The notes under the pieces: model-generated
The model's database searches: none
What the model was told of the DNA's origin: nothing
The model's input: the letters and a program-made list of their open reading frames with translations, nothing else
Assembly: GCF_025857195.1 (NCBI RefSeq)
Contig: NZ_CP109787.1
Coordinates: 2,049,501-2,113,500, forward strand
DNA from: Leisingera thetidis
GTDB taxonomy: Bacteria; Pseudomonadota; Alphaproteobacteria; Rhodobacterales; Rhodobacteraceae
Length of the DNA: 64,000 nucleotides
Reading direction: 5' to 3'
Translations under genes and position numbers: made by a program
Shown: positions 16,552-26,362 of the stretch, piece by piece
Layout: every line of letters starts with the position of its first letter
How positions within the stretch are numbered: the first letter of the stretch is position 1

Positions 16552-16743
16552 ATGCAAGATGCATTGGAGCGCGAGGAGCTGGCATTGCGCCGGCGGCTGC
16601 TGTTCCGTCTGCTGCGCGGCCAAAGGTTCGACCGCCCGGCCTTCAGCACTGAGGCGATTTCCGATCCGGTGCCAAAGGGATTGATCGCGCCCGGCGACAG
16701 CCTGTTCAAACCGCCGCGCCGGAACACGCAGAAAACCGCCTGA
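16552..16743 (+). CDS. Possible small protein of 63 aa
   Basis: A short frame from an ATG at 16552 with AAGGGGA about 8 bases upstream. The product is highly charged, with an N-terminal amphipathic Arg/Leu/Glu helix (ALEREELALRRRLLFRLLRG) and a basic tail (KPPRRNTQKTA). No family is recognised and there is no signal peptide. Placement right after the rplI terminator and a reasonable ribosome site make it plausible, but chance cannot be excluded. Confidence 0.4.
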   Translation: MQDALEREELALRRRLLFRLLRGQRFDRPAFSTEAISDPVPKGLIAPGDSLFKPPRRNTQKTA

Positions 16744-17307
16744 TTGCACCGGGCATACCGCCCGAAATCCGCATCCCGCCTGCTGCCACCGGCGGGGATG
16801 CACTGCCGCCCGGAAGGGTTTCGGAAAGACGCCAGGCGATGCGTCCCCGGGTGTTTTCAGGTGCCGTTTCCACCCGCGCCATTCTGATGGCGTGCAAAGC
16901 GGATTCGGCCGTCGCGCCTGCGGAGGGCAAGGCTGGCGGCCAGCTGCCGGCCATCGGCAGAAGACAGTTATGGGGACCGCGAAATTTGGGAAACAGCCGC
17001 GGCCCCCTCTGCCCGACATGGTCAGCTGCCCCACAGGCGTGAGGGGCAAACTGCCCTGAGGGTTGTTCTGCCTCAATGCGCAGCCCCAACATGTAGTGGA
17101 ATGACATACTAAACAATTGCCTAATGCGTAAAGTTTGAATCACATGGCCGGCACCGGCCGAAAGCCCCCGGAACCGCCTGTCACAGGCGGAAACCCCCGC
17201 GGCGGCTGGCGGTTCCCTGCCGGTTCCCGAAAGCTGCGGAACGGAGCGCATTGCAGCTGGCCGCATTGCAGCTAGGCTGCCGCCGTGAAACCACTTTCGG
17301 AGGCCGC
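16744..17307. other. 564-base region without a recognised gene
   Basis: The frames here are short and resemble nothing known. The segment 17085-17150 is distinctly AT-rich (ACATACTAAACAATTGCC, AAAGTTTGAATCAC) compared with its surroundings. It probably carries the promoter of the lytic transglycosylase gene at 17308, though no clear -35/-10 pair can be fixed. Confidence 0.45.
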
Positions 17308-17778
17308 ATGCCGCGCCGGACAACTCTGATCTTATTTTTCGCAGCCGCAGTTCTGGCTGCCTGCTCAACCACCGCGTCACCCCCAGCGGTGGCAAAGCAC
17401 AATCCGCCGCTCTACCCCAATGAAACGCCGGAACTGCGGCAGCGGATCAACTACTGGGCCGACCACTACGAAGTGCCGCGCAGCCTGGTGCACCGGCTGG
17501 TCATACGCGAGAGCACCCACCGGCCCTATGCGGTGAACCGCCCCTATTACGGGCTGATGCAGATCCTGCCCGCCACCGCCCGTTCGATGGGCTTCGATGG
17601 CAAACCCAAGGAGCTGCTCGATGCCGATACCAATCTGCAGTTTGCGGTGAAATACCTGCGCGGCGCCTGGCTGATTTCCGACGGAAGCCAGGACCAGGCC
17701 GTCAAGCATTATTCCCGCGGCTATTATTACGAGGCTAAGCGCCGCGGCATGCTCCAGGAGACCGGCCTGCGGCACTGA
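17308..17778 (+). CDS. Lipoprotein lytic transglycosylase (SLT domain)
   Basis: A 156-aa exported muramidase-like enzyme. The N-terminus (MPRRTTLILFFAAAVLAACS) is a lipoprotein signal with a LAAC lipobox, so the mature protein is probably membrane-anchored in the periplasm. The SLT domain carries the catalytic Glu in VIRESTHRP, followed by GLMQILPATARSMGF and a YLRGAWLISDGSQDQAVKHYS segment. The ATG at 17308 has CGGAGG upstream. It is small for the family, containing little more than the catalytic domain. Confidence 0.92.
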   Translation: MPRRTTLILFFAAAVLAACSTTASPPAVAKHNPPLYPNETPELRQRINYWADHYEVPRSLVHRLVIRESTHRPYAVNRPYYGLMQILPATARSMGFDGKPKELLDADTNLQFAVKYLRGAWLISDGSQDQAVKHYSRGYYYEAKRRGMLQETGLRH

Positions 17779-17934
17779 CCGCCTGAGCGGCAGCCGCGCC
17801 CCGCAGCGGCGCAGCCCGGCCCGGCGGGCCGCTCCTCTTTCCCGAGGACGGCGCCGAGGGCGGGCGGGGGCCTTCCGGGCCAGGTCCGCCGGGATTTTAG
17901 CAGAATTCTAACGGTCCTGCGCTTTACTGGCGCC

Positions 17935-18381
17935 ATGCTGAGCCTGTTGAACCTGCTGCTGCCCGCGCTGATGCCTTCCTGGCGTTTCTTCAAGTCTGTT
18001 GATCCGTCGCCGCGGGTTGAATGGGCCATGACGGCCAGTGCCGGCAGCGCGGCGGTCCAATGGCAGGAGTTCCGCCCGCGCCCGCAGCGTCTGACGCCGC
18101 TGGACATGGCGCAGCGGATGCTGTGGAACCCGCGCTGGAACGAAAGCCTGTTCCTGGTCAGCTGCGCCGAACGTCTGACGCTGAACCCTGCGGACCACAG
18201 CCTGCAGGAAATCCTGCGCAGGATCGCCGCCGAACTGGAACGCGCGCTGCCGCCGGGCGCCCGGCTGCCTTACCTGCGGTTCCGCCTCGTCTTCATCGAC
18301 CGCGATGAGAACGGGGCGCTGATCAAGGCTGTCACCTATCAATCAGAACCGCAGCTGATGGCCGCACAGGACGCAGCATGA
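17935..18381 (+). CDS. Small anchored protein paired with an HTTM protein (SdpA-like?)
   Basis: A 148-aa protein with a hydrophobic N-terminus (residues 1-14) followed by a W-R-F-F segment with a nearby Pro-rich stretch (MPSWRFFKSVDPSPR) and a soluble domain with beta-like and helical parts. Its stop overlaps the ATG of the HTTM gene by four bases (ATGA), so the two are coupled. Small single-pass proteins with a W-x-F-F...P segment partner HTTM proteins in other bacteria, including SdpA beside SdpB in the Bacillus Sdp system. The resemblance here is short and is an inference. No strong ribosome site precedes the ATG, so a downstream start is possible. Confidence 0.7.
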   Translation: MLSLLNLLLPALMPSWRFFKSVDPSPRVEWAMTASAGSAAVQWQEFRPRPQRLTPLDMAQRMLWNPRWNESLFLVSCAERLTLNPADHSLQEILRRIAAELERALPPGARLPYLRFRLVFIDRDENGALIKAVTYQSEPQLMAAQDAA

Positions 18382-19061
18382 GCCTGGAGCTGGCCTTGCG
18401 CGCAACCGAGGTGCTGCTGGCGCTTGCCTTCCTGCAGCAAAGCGCCGAGCATCTGGCGGGCTTCCGGGACGAGCAGATCCTGCATGTGCCCCGCCTGCTG
18501 CTGGCCGGGCTGCTGCTGTTCGGGATTGCCACGCCCTGGGTGCTGCTGGGGCTGGCGGTCCTCGGGCTCCTGATCCTGCGGCGCTTTCAGGGCCCCTACA
18601 ACGGCGGCAGCGACAAGATGAGCCTGCTGGTGCTCAGCTGCCTGGCCGCGGCCCGCTGGCTGCCGTCCGAACAGTGGCAGGAGTATGCCTTTGCCTATCT
18701 CGCCGGGCAGCTGGTGATCTGCTATTTCATCTCCGGCCAGGTCAAGATCGTGAACCCCGAATGGCGCTCCGGCCGGGCGCTGCAGGATGTGTTCCGCTTC
18801 TCGGCCTACCCGGTCAGCGAAGAGCTGCGCACCTTTGCTGACCGCCCGCGTTTGCTGTGGATGTCGGGCTGGGCCGTCATGCTGTTCGAGGTGCTGTTTC
18901 CGCTGGCGCTTTTCAGCCGCGAGGCGCTGATCCTGGCTCTGTTCACCGCGGCGCTGTTCCATCTTGCCAATGCCTGCGTGTTCGGGCTGAACCGGTTCTT
19001 CTGGATCTGGCTGGCGGCCTACCCCTCCCTCCTGTGGCTGCAGGAGCGGGTGGTGTTCTGA
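18378..19061 (+). CDS. HTTM-domain membrane protein (gamma-carboxylase-like)
   Basis: A 227-aa integral membrane protein with about six hydrophobic helices and the features of the HTTM family, which includes vitamin K-dependent gamma-carboxylase and SdpB. Conserved-looking blocks are RFQGPYNGGSDKMS (near residue 75), YFISGQVKIVNPEWRSG (near 120) and FHLANACVFGLNRFFWIWLAAYP near the C-terminus. The Lys-containing QVKIVNPEW loop corresponds to the family signature. It is co-translated with the small anchored protein just upstream. The chemical activity in bacteria of this type is unknown. Confidence 0.85.
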   Translation: MSLELALRATEVLLALAFLQQSAEHLAGFRDEQILHVPRLLLAGLLLFGIATPWVLLGLAVLGLLILRRFQGPYNGGSDKMSLLVLSCLAAARWLPSEQWQEYAFAYLAGQLVICYFISGQVKIVNPEWRSGRALQDVFRFSAYPVSEELRTFADRPRLLWMSGWAVMLFEVLFPLALFSREALILALFTAALFHLANACVFGLNRFFWIWLAAYPSLLWLQERVVF

Positions 19062-19129
19062 ACACGCCGCCGGGGCCGGCCGCCCCGCTGAGTCTCTTTC
19101 AGGATCCGGCGGCCGGGGCCGGCAGCAAA

Positions 19130-19154
19130 AAAGGCCGCCCTGCGGGCGGCCTTT
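19130..19154. terminator. Bidirectional terminator between the HTTM gene and tig
   Basis: AAAGGCCGCC (19130-19139) pairs with GGCGGCCTTT (19145-19154). Six A residues on the left give a T-run on the minus strand for tig. Confidence 0.88.
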
Positions 19155-19178
19155 CCGTAACTTCGGCAGCGGCGGGGA

Positions 19179-20510
19179 TTATTCCTCGTCCAGCGCCTCG
19201 ACAGCTTTCTGCAGCTCGTCCTTGGAGATCTCTTTCTCGGTGACTTTGGCCTGGCCAACGATGTGGTCGACAACTTTGTCTTCAAAGATCGGCGCGCGCA
19301 GCTGCTGCTGCATCTGGGCGTTCTGCTGGATGAACTCGAAGAACTGGCGCTCCTGGCCCGGGTACTGGCGGGCTTGCTGCATGATTGCCTGGGTCATTTC
19401 GGCGTCGGTCACTTCGACTTCGGCTTTCTGGCCCAGCTCGGCCAGCAGCAGGCCCAGGCGCACGCGGCGCTCGGCCAGCTTGGTGTGCTCGTCGGTGGCT
19501 TCGATCTCGCCGTGGTCGTGGCCTTCCACTTCCGGGTTTTCCTCGTGCCACAGCTGATGCGCGATCTGCTTGGATTCCGCTTCCACCAGCGACGGCGGCA
19601 GGTCGAAGGAGACCAGGGTATCCAGCTTGTCCAGCAGCGCACGCTTCATCACCGCGCGGGCGGCGCCGGCGTATTCGGCTTCCAGGCGCTCGGTGATCTG
19701 CGCTTTCAGCGCGTCCAGGTCGTCGGCACCGAATTTCTTGGCCAGCTCGTCATCGATCTCAGCCGCTTTCGGGGCTTTGACTTCCTTGACGGTGCAGGAG
19801 AACACGGCCTCTTTGCCGGCCAGGTGCTCGGCGCCGTATTCCTCGGGGAAGGACACGGTCACGTCTTTTTCTTCACCGGCTTTGGTGCCGACCAGCTGCT
19901 CTTCGAAGCCGGGGATGAAGGAGTTGGAGCCCAGGGTCAGCGGGTAGTCGTCGCCTGCGCCGCCGTCAAAGGCTTCGCCGTCGATCTTGCCGACAAAGTC
20001 GATCACGACCTGGTCGCCGTCTTCCGCAGCAGCACCGTCTTCGCGGGCTTCGAATTCCTGCGCGGTTTCCGCCAGGTTGGCCAGCGCCTCGGTGACGGCT
20101 TCTTCTTCAGCCTTCACCACCAGCTTTTCCAGCTCGACGCCGGAGAAGTCGACCTCGGGGATTTCCGGCAGTGCCTCATAGGACATCTCGACGTTGACGT
20201 CGTCGCCTTCTTTCCAGTCTTCGTTGGTCATCTTCACGTCGGGCTGCAGCGCCGGACGGTCGCCGCTGTCCTCGAAATGCTTGTTCATGGCGCCGTCGAC
20301 GGCTTCCTGCATGGCTTCGCCCATCAGGCGCTGGCCGAACTGCTTTTTCAGCAGCGCCATCGGAACCTTGCCCTTGCGGAAACCCTTCATTTCGACTTCC
20401 GGCTGCGCTTCGACGAGCTTTTCGTTGACCTTCTCGTCCAGCTCGGCAGCCGTGACGGTGATGGCGTAGCCGCGTTTCAGACCTTCGTTCAGCGTCTCGG
20501 TGACCTGCAT
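19179..20510 (-). CDS. tig: Trigger factor
   Basis: A 443-aa ribosome-associated chaperone and peptidyl-prolyl isomerase. The N-terminal ribosome-binding domain contains the GFRKGKVP loop (near residue 45). A central FKBP-type domain follows ([30 protein letters not shown]), then the long helical C-terminal domain. The start at 20510 ([15 protein letters not shown]) is the canonical one; the frame upstream is unrelated. It is convergent with the HTTM gene across a shared terminator. In many bacteria tig is next to clpP, but not here. Confidence 0.97.
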   Translation of the reverse strand: MQVTETLNEGLKRGYAITVTAAELDEKVNEKLVEAQPEVEMKGFRKGKVPMALLKKQFGQRLMGEAMQEAVDGAMNKHFEDSGDRPALQPDVKMTNEDWKEGDDVNVEMSYEALPEIPEVDFSGVELEKLVVKAEEEAVTEALANLAETAQEFEAREDGAAAEDGDQVVIDFVGKIDGEAFDGGAGDDYPLTLGSNSFIPGFEEQLVGTKAGEEKDVTVSFPEEYGAEHLAGKEAVFSCTVKEVKAPKAAEIDDELAKKFGADDLDALKAQITERLEAEYAGAARAVMKRALLDKLDTLVSFDLPPSLVEAESKQIAHQLWHEENPEVEGHDHGEIEATDEHTKLAERRVRLGLLLAELGQKAEVEVTDAEMTQAIMQQARQYPGQERQFFEFIQQNAQMQQQLRAPIFEDKVVDHIVGQAKVTEKEISKDELQKAVEALDEE

Positions 20511-20650
20511 CCTATACCCCATAGAGATTCGGGGCGCGTGCGCGCAGGCGCCCCCAGACAATTTGCGGTCTTCTATTTCCCCCGGCGCCCCGGCGCAAGA
20601 GGCATTGCCCCATTCCTGCGCAATCGCGCGGATTTCCAAGGCCGCAAACG

Positions 20651-20678
20651 AAAAACACGCCCGCAAAGGGGCGTGTTT
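20651..20678 (-). terminator. Terminator of the first porin
   Basis: AAACACGCCC (20653-20662) pairs with GGGCGTGTTT (20669-20678). The minus strand continues with T residues. Confidence 0.85.
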
Positions 20679-20703
20679 CCGTTCTGGATCCGAGGGAATG
20701 GTT

Positions 20704-21822
20704 TCAGAACTTCCAGCGGGCGCCGGCCAGGATCACATTGGCGTCCTGATAGGCGGTGGCGCTGGTGTCCGCATAGGAGTAGTCGCGGTAGGCGAGGTAG
20801 GCCTCGACGTTCAGAGCGTCGATATTCTGAACTGCGGCCACACCCCAGGACTCGGCACTGTCGCCAGCGGTTACCATGTCCGAGCCATCGTAGTAGTCGA
20901 CCGAAAACGCGGTGGAGCCCGCAGCAATCAGGTCTGTCTTGTAGCCCAGCTTGGCATAGGCATAGGTGCCTGCAATGTCGCGTTCGCCCGCAGCCACGTT
21001 CAGCGACAGGCCGGTTGCCTTGTGCAGCACTGCGAAGGAGCCGGAGACATCGCGCTGGTCGGGCTCGCCGGTTTCTTCGGTCCAGGACGCGCCGATGCCG
21101 GCATCGACCGCAAAGGCCGCAGCATCGTCATTGGCCCAACGCACGGCCACATCGTAGCTTTCGCGGTCATTCGCATCCTTCAGGACATCGGTGCCGTAGG
21201 AGGTCGACAGGGTAAAGCCTGCAAGCTCCGGCGTGTCGTAACGGATACGGCCCAGACGGCTGCCGTCCAGATCGGTGAAGGCATCGCTGATATCGATCCC
21301 GCTGAGAGCGCCCGCGCTGGTGCGGAAGGCATAGCCGCCGGCGGAATCCGCCACCGCGTTGGAAGCGCCGAGGCCGGTGCCCGAGAAATCCGCGCCGGTG
21401 ATGCCGTCGGTTGCCATCGAGCCCTGGCCTGCCGAGAACCGGCCGTAGCGGGCGGTGTCGAACTGGAAGTCGACGTGGCGGATGTTGGTGCGGTCCCAGC
21501 TGACGTTGTCGCCGGTGGTCAGCTGGCTGACCCCGTCCGAGGACCGGAACCCGAAAGCGGTCTCGAAGTTGAAGCGCAGGGTGTTTTCGCCATAGGCCTG
21601 CTCCAGCCAGAAGCCGATCCGCGAGTTCGACGCGGCGTTGTCGGTCAGGCGGTTGAAGTCTTCCTGGCCGTCATCGAACGACTGGAAGGCCGGGTTGAAC
21701 TGTCCGTACCAGCGGAAGCTGCCGCCGTTGTCGGTGGTGTACGCGGGTCCCGCAAAAGCCGGGGCTGCCAGAGCGGCGGCCAGCGAGGCGGCGCCTGCGC
21801 GAACGGCAAATTTCGTGCTCAT
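20704..21822 (-). CDS. Outer-membrane porin
   Basis: A 372-aa beta-barrel protein with a 24-residue signal peptide (ending APAFA). It shows the alternating aromatic and polar pattern of transmembrane strands and a terminal Phe (ILAGARWKF), which is recognised by the outer-membrane assembly machinery. Conserved features shared with the next porin are the YGQFNPA start, [21 protein letters not shown] and [15 protein letters not shown]. Together with the gene at 22193 it forms a tandem pair, each with its own terminator. The substrate is unknown. Confidence 0.92.
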   Translation of the reverse strand: MSTKFAVRAGAASLAAALAAPAFAGPAYTTDNGGSFRWYGQFNPAFQSFDDGQEDFNRLTDNAASNSRIGFWLEQAYGENTLRFNFETAFGFRSSDGVSQLTTGDNVSWDRTNIRHVDFQFDTARYGRFSAGQGSMATDGITGADFSGTGLGASNAVADSAGGYAFRTSAGALSGIDISDAFTDLDGSRLGRIRYDTPELAGFTLSTSYGTDVLKDANDRESYDVAVRWANDDAAAFAVDAGIGASWTEETGEPDQRDVSGSFAVLHKATGLSLNVAAGERDIAGTYAYAKLGYKTDLIAAGSTAFSVDYYDGSDMVTAGDSAESWGVAAVQNIDALNVEAYLAYRDYSYADTSATAYQDANVILAGARWKF

Positions 21823-22192
21823 TTTCCTGAGTCTCCTGTTCCATCAGCAGCGTGCCTCTCCATCCCTGAGACCGCTGCCTGGGCCATGGAGTACCGGGCA
21901 TTTTTTCCGCCCCGGAGACTTGAAATCCGCGCGCCCTACCGCCGGCGCGAAATGGGCGGAACTCCGCTTACGGCGGATTTTCGCCTGCGGATTTCCGCTT
22001 AATCACCGGCAGTTACGTGACATTCATCACAGATCGCGCGGCGTTCCGCACAGGGGCGCCATGCGCCTGCTGCAACCCTGCACTGCTGCGCATCCAAATG
22101 TCAGATTCTGCACAGGCCCACTGCCGCCCCGGCAGAAAAAAACGCGCCCCGCCGGCCGGAGCGCGCAACGGCCGCTGCCCTGGACCGGACCG
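21823..22192. other. Spacer between the two porin genes
   Basis: A 370-base intergenic segment containing the terminator of the upstream porin (22135-22166) and, presumably, the promoter of the porin ending at 20704. A T/C-rich stretch around 22010-22060 is the least GC-rich part. No gene is recognised. Confidence 0.5.
22135..22166 (-). terminator. Terminator of the second porin
   Basis: A 10-bp stem (22142-22151 with 22157-22166, with G-U pairs on the minus strand), followed on that strand by seven or eight T residues. Confidence 0.85.
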
Positions 22193-23317
22193 TCAGAACC
22201 GCCAGCGGGCGCCCAGAACCACGGTGGTCAGATCCTGATAAGACGCTGCCGCATCCTCATACTCATACTCCTGATAGGTCAGGTAGATATCGGTGTTGAG
22301 GCGTTCGACCTTCTGGACCGCGCCAATGCCCCAGCCCTTGGTGCTGGAACCGGTGACATTGAAGTCCTCGCCGTCGTAGTAATGCACCCCGAATCCGGTC
22401 TTGCCCCAGGCGAGCCATTCGTTTTCATAACCGATCTTGGCGTAATAATAGCTGGGGTCGCTGGCACCGGCTGCGTCATCGTCCCTGGTGCCGCCCGCAA
22501 CAGTGAAGCTGAGGCCGTTGCCCAACAGGACCGAGGCAGCCCCCAGCACATCCGACCGCTCGGCACCCGCGTTGTCCCGAACCTGGTAGGCCAGAGAGGC
22601 ATTGAAGGCGGCAGAGCCGATTTCCTGCCCGTAGAACAGGCCGATATCATAATAGTCGGCGTCATCCGCCGACGACAGGACATTCTTGCCCCAGGCGGCC
22701 CCGGCAGAAAAGCCGTTGAAATCAGGAGTGTCATAGCGGATGCGGCCGCGGCGGGATCCGTCGAGATTGTCAACGGCGTTTGCCAGCGCCGGCCCGCTCA
22801 GGGCGCCGGCCGTGTCACGGATCAGAAACCCGGCATTGGCATCAACGGTGTAGGAATAAAGCGCCGTGCCGACATAGGACAGGTCGGTCTCAGCCGCGCC
22901 GTCGGCAACCATGCTGCCCTGCCCGGCAGACAGCTTGCCCCAGTTCCCTTCCAGCCAGAAGTCCACATGCCGCAGGTCCGCCCGCGTCCAGCCGCTGTAG
23001 TTCGAGCCGAACTGGCTGACCTCGGTGGAGTTCGGGAAGCCCAGCCCGGTCTCGAAGCGGAAGCCGAAGGTGTTGCTGCCGATCGGCTGCATCAGGCGCA
23101 GCCCGACCCGGGAACGGGACAAGTCATTGTCCAGCAGGTTCGTTTCTGTCTGCTGGCCATCATCGACAGAAATGATGGCCGGGTTGAACTGGCCGTAGAT
23201 TTCGACATAGCCGCCGGAGTTGTTGGAATATTTCAATTCGGCTGATGCCGGCTGCCCCAAGGCCCACAGCCCGGCTGCAGCCATTGCGGTGATCGAAAGA
23301 AGACGATTCACGACCAT
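22193..23317 (-). CDS. Outer-membrane porin, tandem paralogue
   Basis: A 374-aa porin of the same family as the one at 20704, with a signal peptide (ending GQPASA). It shares the YGQFNPAIIS, HVDFWLEG.WGKLSAGQGSM and [15 protein letters not shown] blocks and the terminal ARWRF. Overall the two differ in most surface-loop positions, so the duplication is not recent. Both are read leftward from separate promoters. Differential expression under changing osmolarity or nutrient state is a common reason for such pairs, but nothing here shows which. Confidence 0.92.
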   Translation of the reverse strand: MVVNRLLSITAMAAAGLWALGQPASAELKYSNNSGGYVEIYGQFNPAIISVDDGQQTETNLLDNDLSRSRVGLRLMQPIGSNTFGFRFETGLGFPNSTEVSQFGSNYSGWTRADLRHVDFWLEGNWGKLSAGQGSMVADGAAETDLSYVGTALYSYTVDANAGFLIRDTAGALSGPALANAVDNLDGSRRGRIRYDTPDFNGFSAGAAWGKNVLSSADDADYYDIGLFYGQEIGSAAFNASLAYQVRDNAGAERSDVLGAASVLLGNGLSFTVAGGTRDDDAAGASDPSYYYAKIGYENEWLAWGKTGFGVHYYDGEDFNVTGSSTKGWGIGAVQKVERLNTDIYLTYQEYEYEDAAASYQDLTTVVLGARWRF

Positions 23318-23908
23318 CCTCCTCTATATCTGATTACTGGTGAACACACATGGCAGCCGCTGCCCGCCGCCTGCCAGGCCGAAGTATAGCATAATCCCGC
23401 CGGGACCGGGGAAATCATTGACCGGCCCCAGGCATATTCGACCGCCCCATGCGGTCAGGCCGCGGACTGGCCGCAGTCAGGCAAGGAGAGGCGCAAACGG
23501 AACTCCCGCCGGCGCGCTGAGCGATCCGTTCCCCCGCGCGGTGTCCCAGCCTGCATCCGCCCGGAGTTGCCCCCGGGGGCAGCACTCGCCTGATCCCATT
23601 CGGCACCGGCCCCCGATCTCATCGCTCCGGCTGTCCGGTATGCTGCCATGGTCCTGACGGAGTTGTTGCGGCTGAGGCCGACCAGGGAGAAAATCAGTCT
23701 CGGCAAGCCTGGCCGAACGCCAAAGCGCAACTTTGGCATTGCCGCCGTTCGCGGATCGCGCAGCAGTTCCGAAGAGCGAAGGACCGCACAGTCGGACAAA
23801 GCGCCCTTTCGCGGCAAGCAGGCTCAGCGCCGCCAAATGGCCGAAGCCCATGCAATTTCAAGCGGTGGCTCGATAACGCGGAGGAATCCTGCCAGGCTGC
23901 TGACTGGC
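23318..23908. other. 590-base region with no recognised gene
   Basis: The region lies between the porin start and the regulator stop. Several overlapping open frames exist on both strands, but their translations are Arg/Ser/Gly-rich and resemble no protein family. The stretch 23700-23860 is less GC-biased and may be a decayed or repeated intergenic sequence. The porin promoter should lie near 23318-23400. Confidence 0.45.
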
Positions 23909-24565
23909 TTAGTTGCCACCCTTTGCCTGGAAAGCCCCGGCATGGCCCGGGAACAATGTCTGAAGGAAATTCAGTGTCTGCTCCAGCGCCCCTTCCCGGG
24001 TGTAGATGTGCGGGAACAAGTGCAGCTTCTGCCAGTAACCGTCGGTCAGTGAGTCAATCCAACCCCCGGCCCTGTCCGCCTTGCCGGGGTCCTCCGGCAT
24101 CAGTTTGTGGCAGATCTCGGCGAGCATTTGAGACCTCTTCTCCTCGAACTCGCCAGTGATCTCGGCATACTGCGGGACGAAGTTCTGCTCTCCAAAGAAG
24201 GCAAACCAGATGGCGAGCGCGCTGGGATTGCAGATCTTTGCGCTGAAATCCGCCTCGATGATCCTGCGCAGACGGGCCGCGGGGTCCTCAGGCGCCTTTT
24301 GCAGGGCCGCCTGCCAGTGCGCCTCATAGGTCTGATACTGGTCCCGCAGCGCCTCGGTCAGGATGCCGGTCTTGGACTTGAAGTAGAAGACGGCAACACC
24401 CTGCGACAGCCCGGCCTCGTTGGCCACAGTGGCCAGCGTCGTCTTGGCAAGACCGTTGACGACAATCGATTTCAGCGTTGCATCGAGAATCTGCCGCCGG
24501 CGCATGTCGGCGTTTTCCTTGCGCTCCTTGCGCGGCTTCCTGCCGCTGCCCTGCGATGCCACCAT
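23909..24565 (-). CDS. TetR-family regulator, BetI-like
   Basis: A 218-aa repressor. Its N-terminal helix-turn-helix (ILDATLKSIVVNGLAKTT, then LATVANEAGLSQGVAVFYF) and its C-terminal domain (FWFAFFGEQ-like IWFAFFGEQNF, GGWIDSLTDGYW) resemble BetI, the choline/betaine-sensing repressor. It is divergent from the FAD oxidoreductase at 24715, with a perfect TTTGAGCGCTCAAA palindrome (24635-24648) between them. The same half-sites recur at two more divergent promoters of this cluster. It is therefore the likely repressor of the whole methylated-amine regulon. A TTG at 24583 behind AAGGAGG is an alternative start, adding six residues. Confidence 0.88.
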   Translation of the reverse strand: MVASQGSGRKPRKERKENADMRRRQILDATLKSIVVNGLAKTTLATVANEAGLSQGVAVFYFKSKTGILTEALRDQYQTYEAHWQAALQKAPEDPAARLRRIIEADFSAKICNPSALAIWFAFFGEQNFVPQYAEITGEFEEKRSQMLAEICHKLMPEDPGKADRAGGWIDSLTDGYWQKLHLFPHIYTREGALEQTLNFLQTLFPGHAGAFQAKGGN

Positions 24566-24634
24566 AAGAAATCCAAACTTCAATTTTCCTCCTTGTTCCA
24601 CAATTCGCTGCGCCTGTCAGCCCGATTATTTTTA

Positions 24635-24648
24635 TTTGAGCGCTCAAA
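24635..24648. promoter_or_regulatory. Operator site 1, perfect palindrome TTTGAGCGCTCAAA
   Basis: A 14-bp perfect inverted repeat between the divergent regulator and FAD oxidoreductase genes. It is the best match of four related sites and the natural autoregulatory operator of the TetR-type regulator. Confidence 0.75.
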
Positions 24649-24714
24649 ATAACTTTACGCGGAAAATCTTCTCTACTAGGCTCCACTCAGCAACAGCGAA
24701 ACCTGGAGAACCTC

Positions 24715-26352
24715 ATGGGGCAGCACGACAGATATGACGCCATCGTGGCCGGCGCCGGGCACAACGGGCTTACCGCGGCCTGCTACCTTGCCAAGGCCGG
24801 GCTGAAGGTTCTGGTGGTGGAAAAGAACGATTGGATCGGCGGTGCGGCAGTGAGCCGGTCGCTGCATGAAGGCTGGACTTATTCAAACTGCTCCTATGTC
24901 TGCTCGCTGCTGCGGCGCGAGATTGTGCGCGACCTGGAACTGCCGAAATACGGGCTGCAGGTGATCCCCTACGAAGGCGGCGCCAGCTTCAGCAGCGATG
25001 GGGATTACTTTGCGTATATGTCTGACCATGATGCCCTGCGCAGAGAGATTTCCCGCCACAGCGCCCATGATGCGGATGCTTACGACCGCTTCAGCCAGAC
25101 GGTGATCCGCCAGTGCCGTTTCATCCGGCCCTTCCTGCTGCGCAACGCGCCGGACCCGACCTCGCTGAAGCCGCGCGACATTGGCGAGCTGTTGTTCCTG
25201 ATCAAACAAGCACACGGGCTGGGCAAGAAGGAACTGGGCGAGACGCTGCGGTTCTGGTCGATGTCGATCGGCGACTTTCTGGACGAGCATTTCGAAAGCG
25301 ATCTGATCAAGGCGCACATCGCCGGCGCAGGCATCATCGGCACCGGACTGGGCGTCTACTCCCCCGGCACCGCCTATGTGCTGCTGCATCACTACATGGG
25401 CGATGTGGACGGCGCGATCGGGGCCTGGGGGTTTGCCCGCGGCGGCATGGGCGCGATCTCCAACGCATTGGGGGCCTGTTTCGAGGAGGCAGGCGGCACC
25501 ATTGTCACCGGTTCCGGCGTCGACCGGTTTCTGGTGGACAATGGCAGGGTCACCGGCGTGGCGCTGGACAACGGCGACGAATACCACGCGCCCATCGTCG
25601 CCTCCAACATGGATGTGAAACGCACCTTCCTGCAGCATACCGGCCAGCAGCACCTGCCCGGCGACTTCGTGAAGGCGGTCAAGCGGTTCAAGATCCGCGG
25701 CTCCTCGGGCAAGCTGAATATCGCGCTGGATGCCCTGCCCGAGTTCCCCGCCGCCCCCAAGGGCGCACCGTTTCTGCGCGGCGATCTGCATTGCGCCGAA
25801 AGCCTGAACGAGCTGGAACGCGCCTATGACGACTGGAAGGAGGGCCGCTGGTCGTCCGATCCCTATTTCGACATGCTGATCCCCAGCCAGATCGACCCGA
25901 CCATGGCGCCGCCGGGCAAACACATGATGACCGTCTTCGTGCAGTACGCGCCCTATGACCTGGAAGTGGGCGGGGTGCGCGCGGGCACCAACTGGAACGG
26001 CCAGACCCGCGGCGCCTTTGCCGATTGCGTCTTCGACAAGCTGGAGCAGGCCTGCCCCGACATCCGCAGCAAGACCCTGCATGCCGAGGTCCGCACGCCC
26101 TGGGACATCGAGCAGGAAGTGGGCCTGACCGAAGGCAACATCTTCCAGGGCGAGCTGACTTTCGACCAGCTGCTCTTCAACCGCCCGGTGCCGGGCTATG
26201 CGCAATACGACACCCCCATCAACGGCATGTATATCGTCGGCTCTTCCGCCCATCCGGGCGGCGGGGTGATGGCGGCGCCGGGCGCCAATGCCGCCCGGGA
26301 AATCCTGCGCAATATCGGCCGCGGCGGCGCCATGACCGGCTATGCGGCCTGA
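24715..26352 (+). CDS. FAD-dependent oxidoreductase (phytoene-desaturase-like), first of a pair
   Basis: A 545-aa flavoprotein of the phytoene desaturase/amine oxidase superfamily. The FAD-binding motif GAGHNGLTAA (from about residue 12) and the glycine-rich EKNDWIGGAAVS follow the expected order. The C-terminus carries the GMYIVGSSAHPGGGVMAAPG block. It is the first gene of a four-gene operon read from operator site 1. Its neighbours (GcvT-like protein, aminotransferase, Rieske and TMADH-like enzymes) argue for oxidation of an amine or N-methyl compound rather than a carotenoid. The exact reaction is unknown. Confidence 0.87.
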   Translation: MGQHDRYDAIVAGAGHNGLTAACYLAKAGLKVLVVEKNDWIGGAAVSRSLHEGWTYSNCSYVCSLLRREIVRDLELPKYGLQVIPYEGGASFSSDGDYFAYMSDHDALRREISRHSAHDADAYDRFSQTVIRQCRFIRPFLLRNAPDPTSLKPRDIGELLFLIKQAHGLGKKELGETLRFWSMSIGDFLDEHFESDLIKAHIAGAGIIGTGLGVYSPGTAYVLLHHYMGDVDGAIGAWGFARGGMGAISNALGACFEEAGGTIVTGSGVDRFLVDNGRVTGVALDNGDEYHAPIVASNMDVKRTFLQHTGQQHLPGDFVKAVKRFKIRGSSGKLNIALDALPEFPAAPKGAPFLRGDLHCAESLNELERAYDDWKEGRWSSDPYFDMLIPSQIDPTMAPPGKHMMTVFVQYAPYDLEVGGVRAGTNWNGQTRGAFADCVFDKLEQACPDIRSKTLHAEVRTPWDIEQEVGLTEGNIFQGELTFDQLLFNRPVPGYAQYDTPINGMYIVGSSAHPGGGVMAAPGANAAREILRNIGRGGAMTGYAA

Positions 26353-26362
26353 GGACCAGAAG

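Noticed and set aside
16839..17042. A 67-aa plus-strand frame
   Set aside because: No ribosome site and no family resemblance. Several frames are open here because of GC bias.
23455..23851. Two overlapping minus-strand frames of about 120 aa
   Set aside because: The translations are rich in Arg, Ser and Gly and resemble nothing, and neither has a convincing start.
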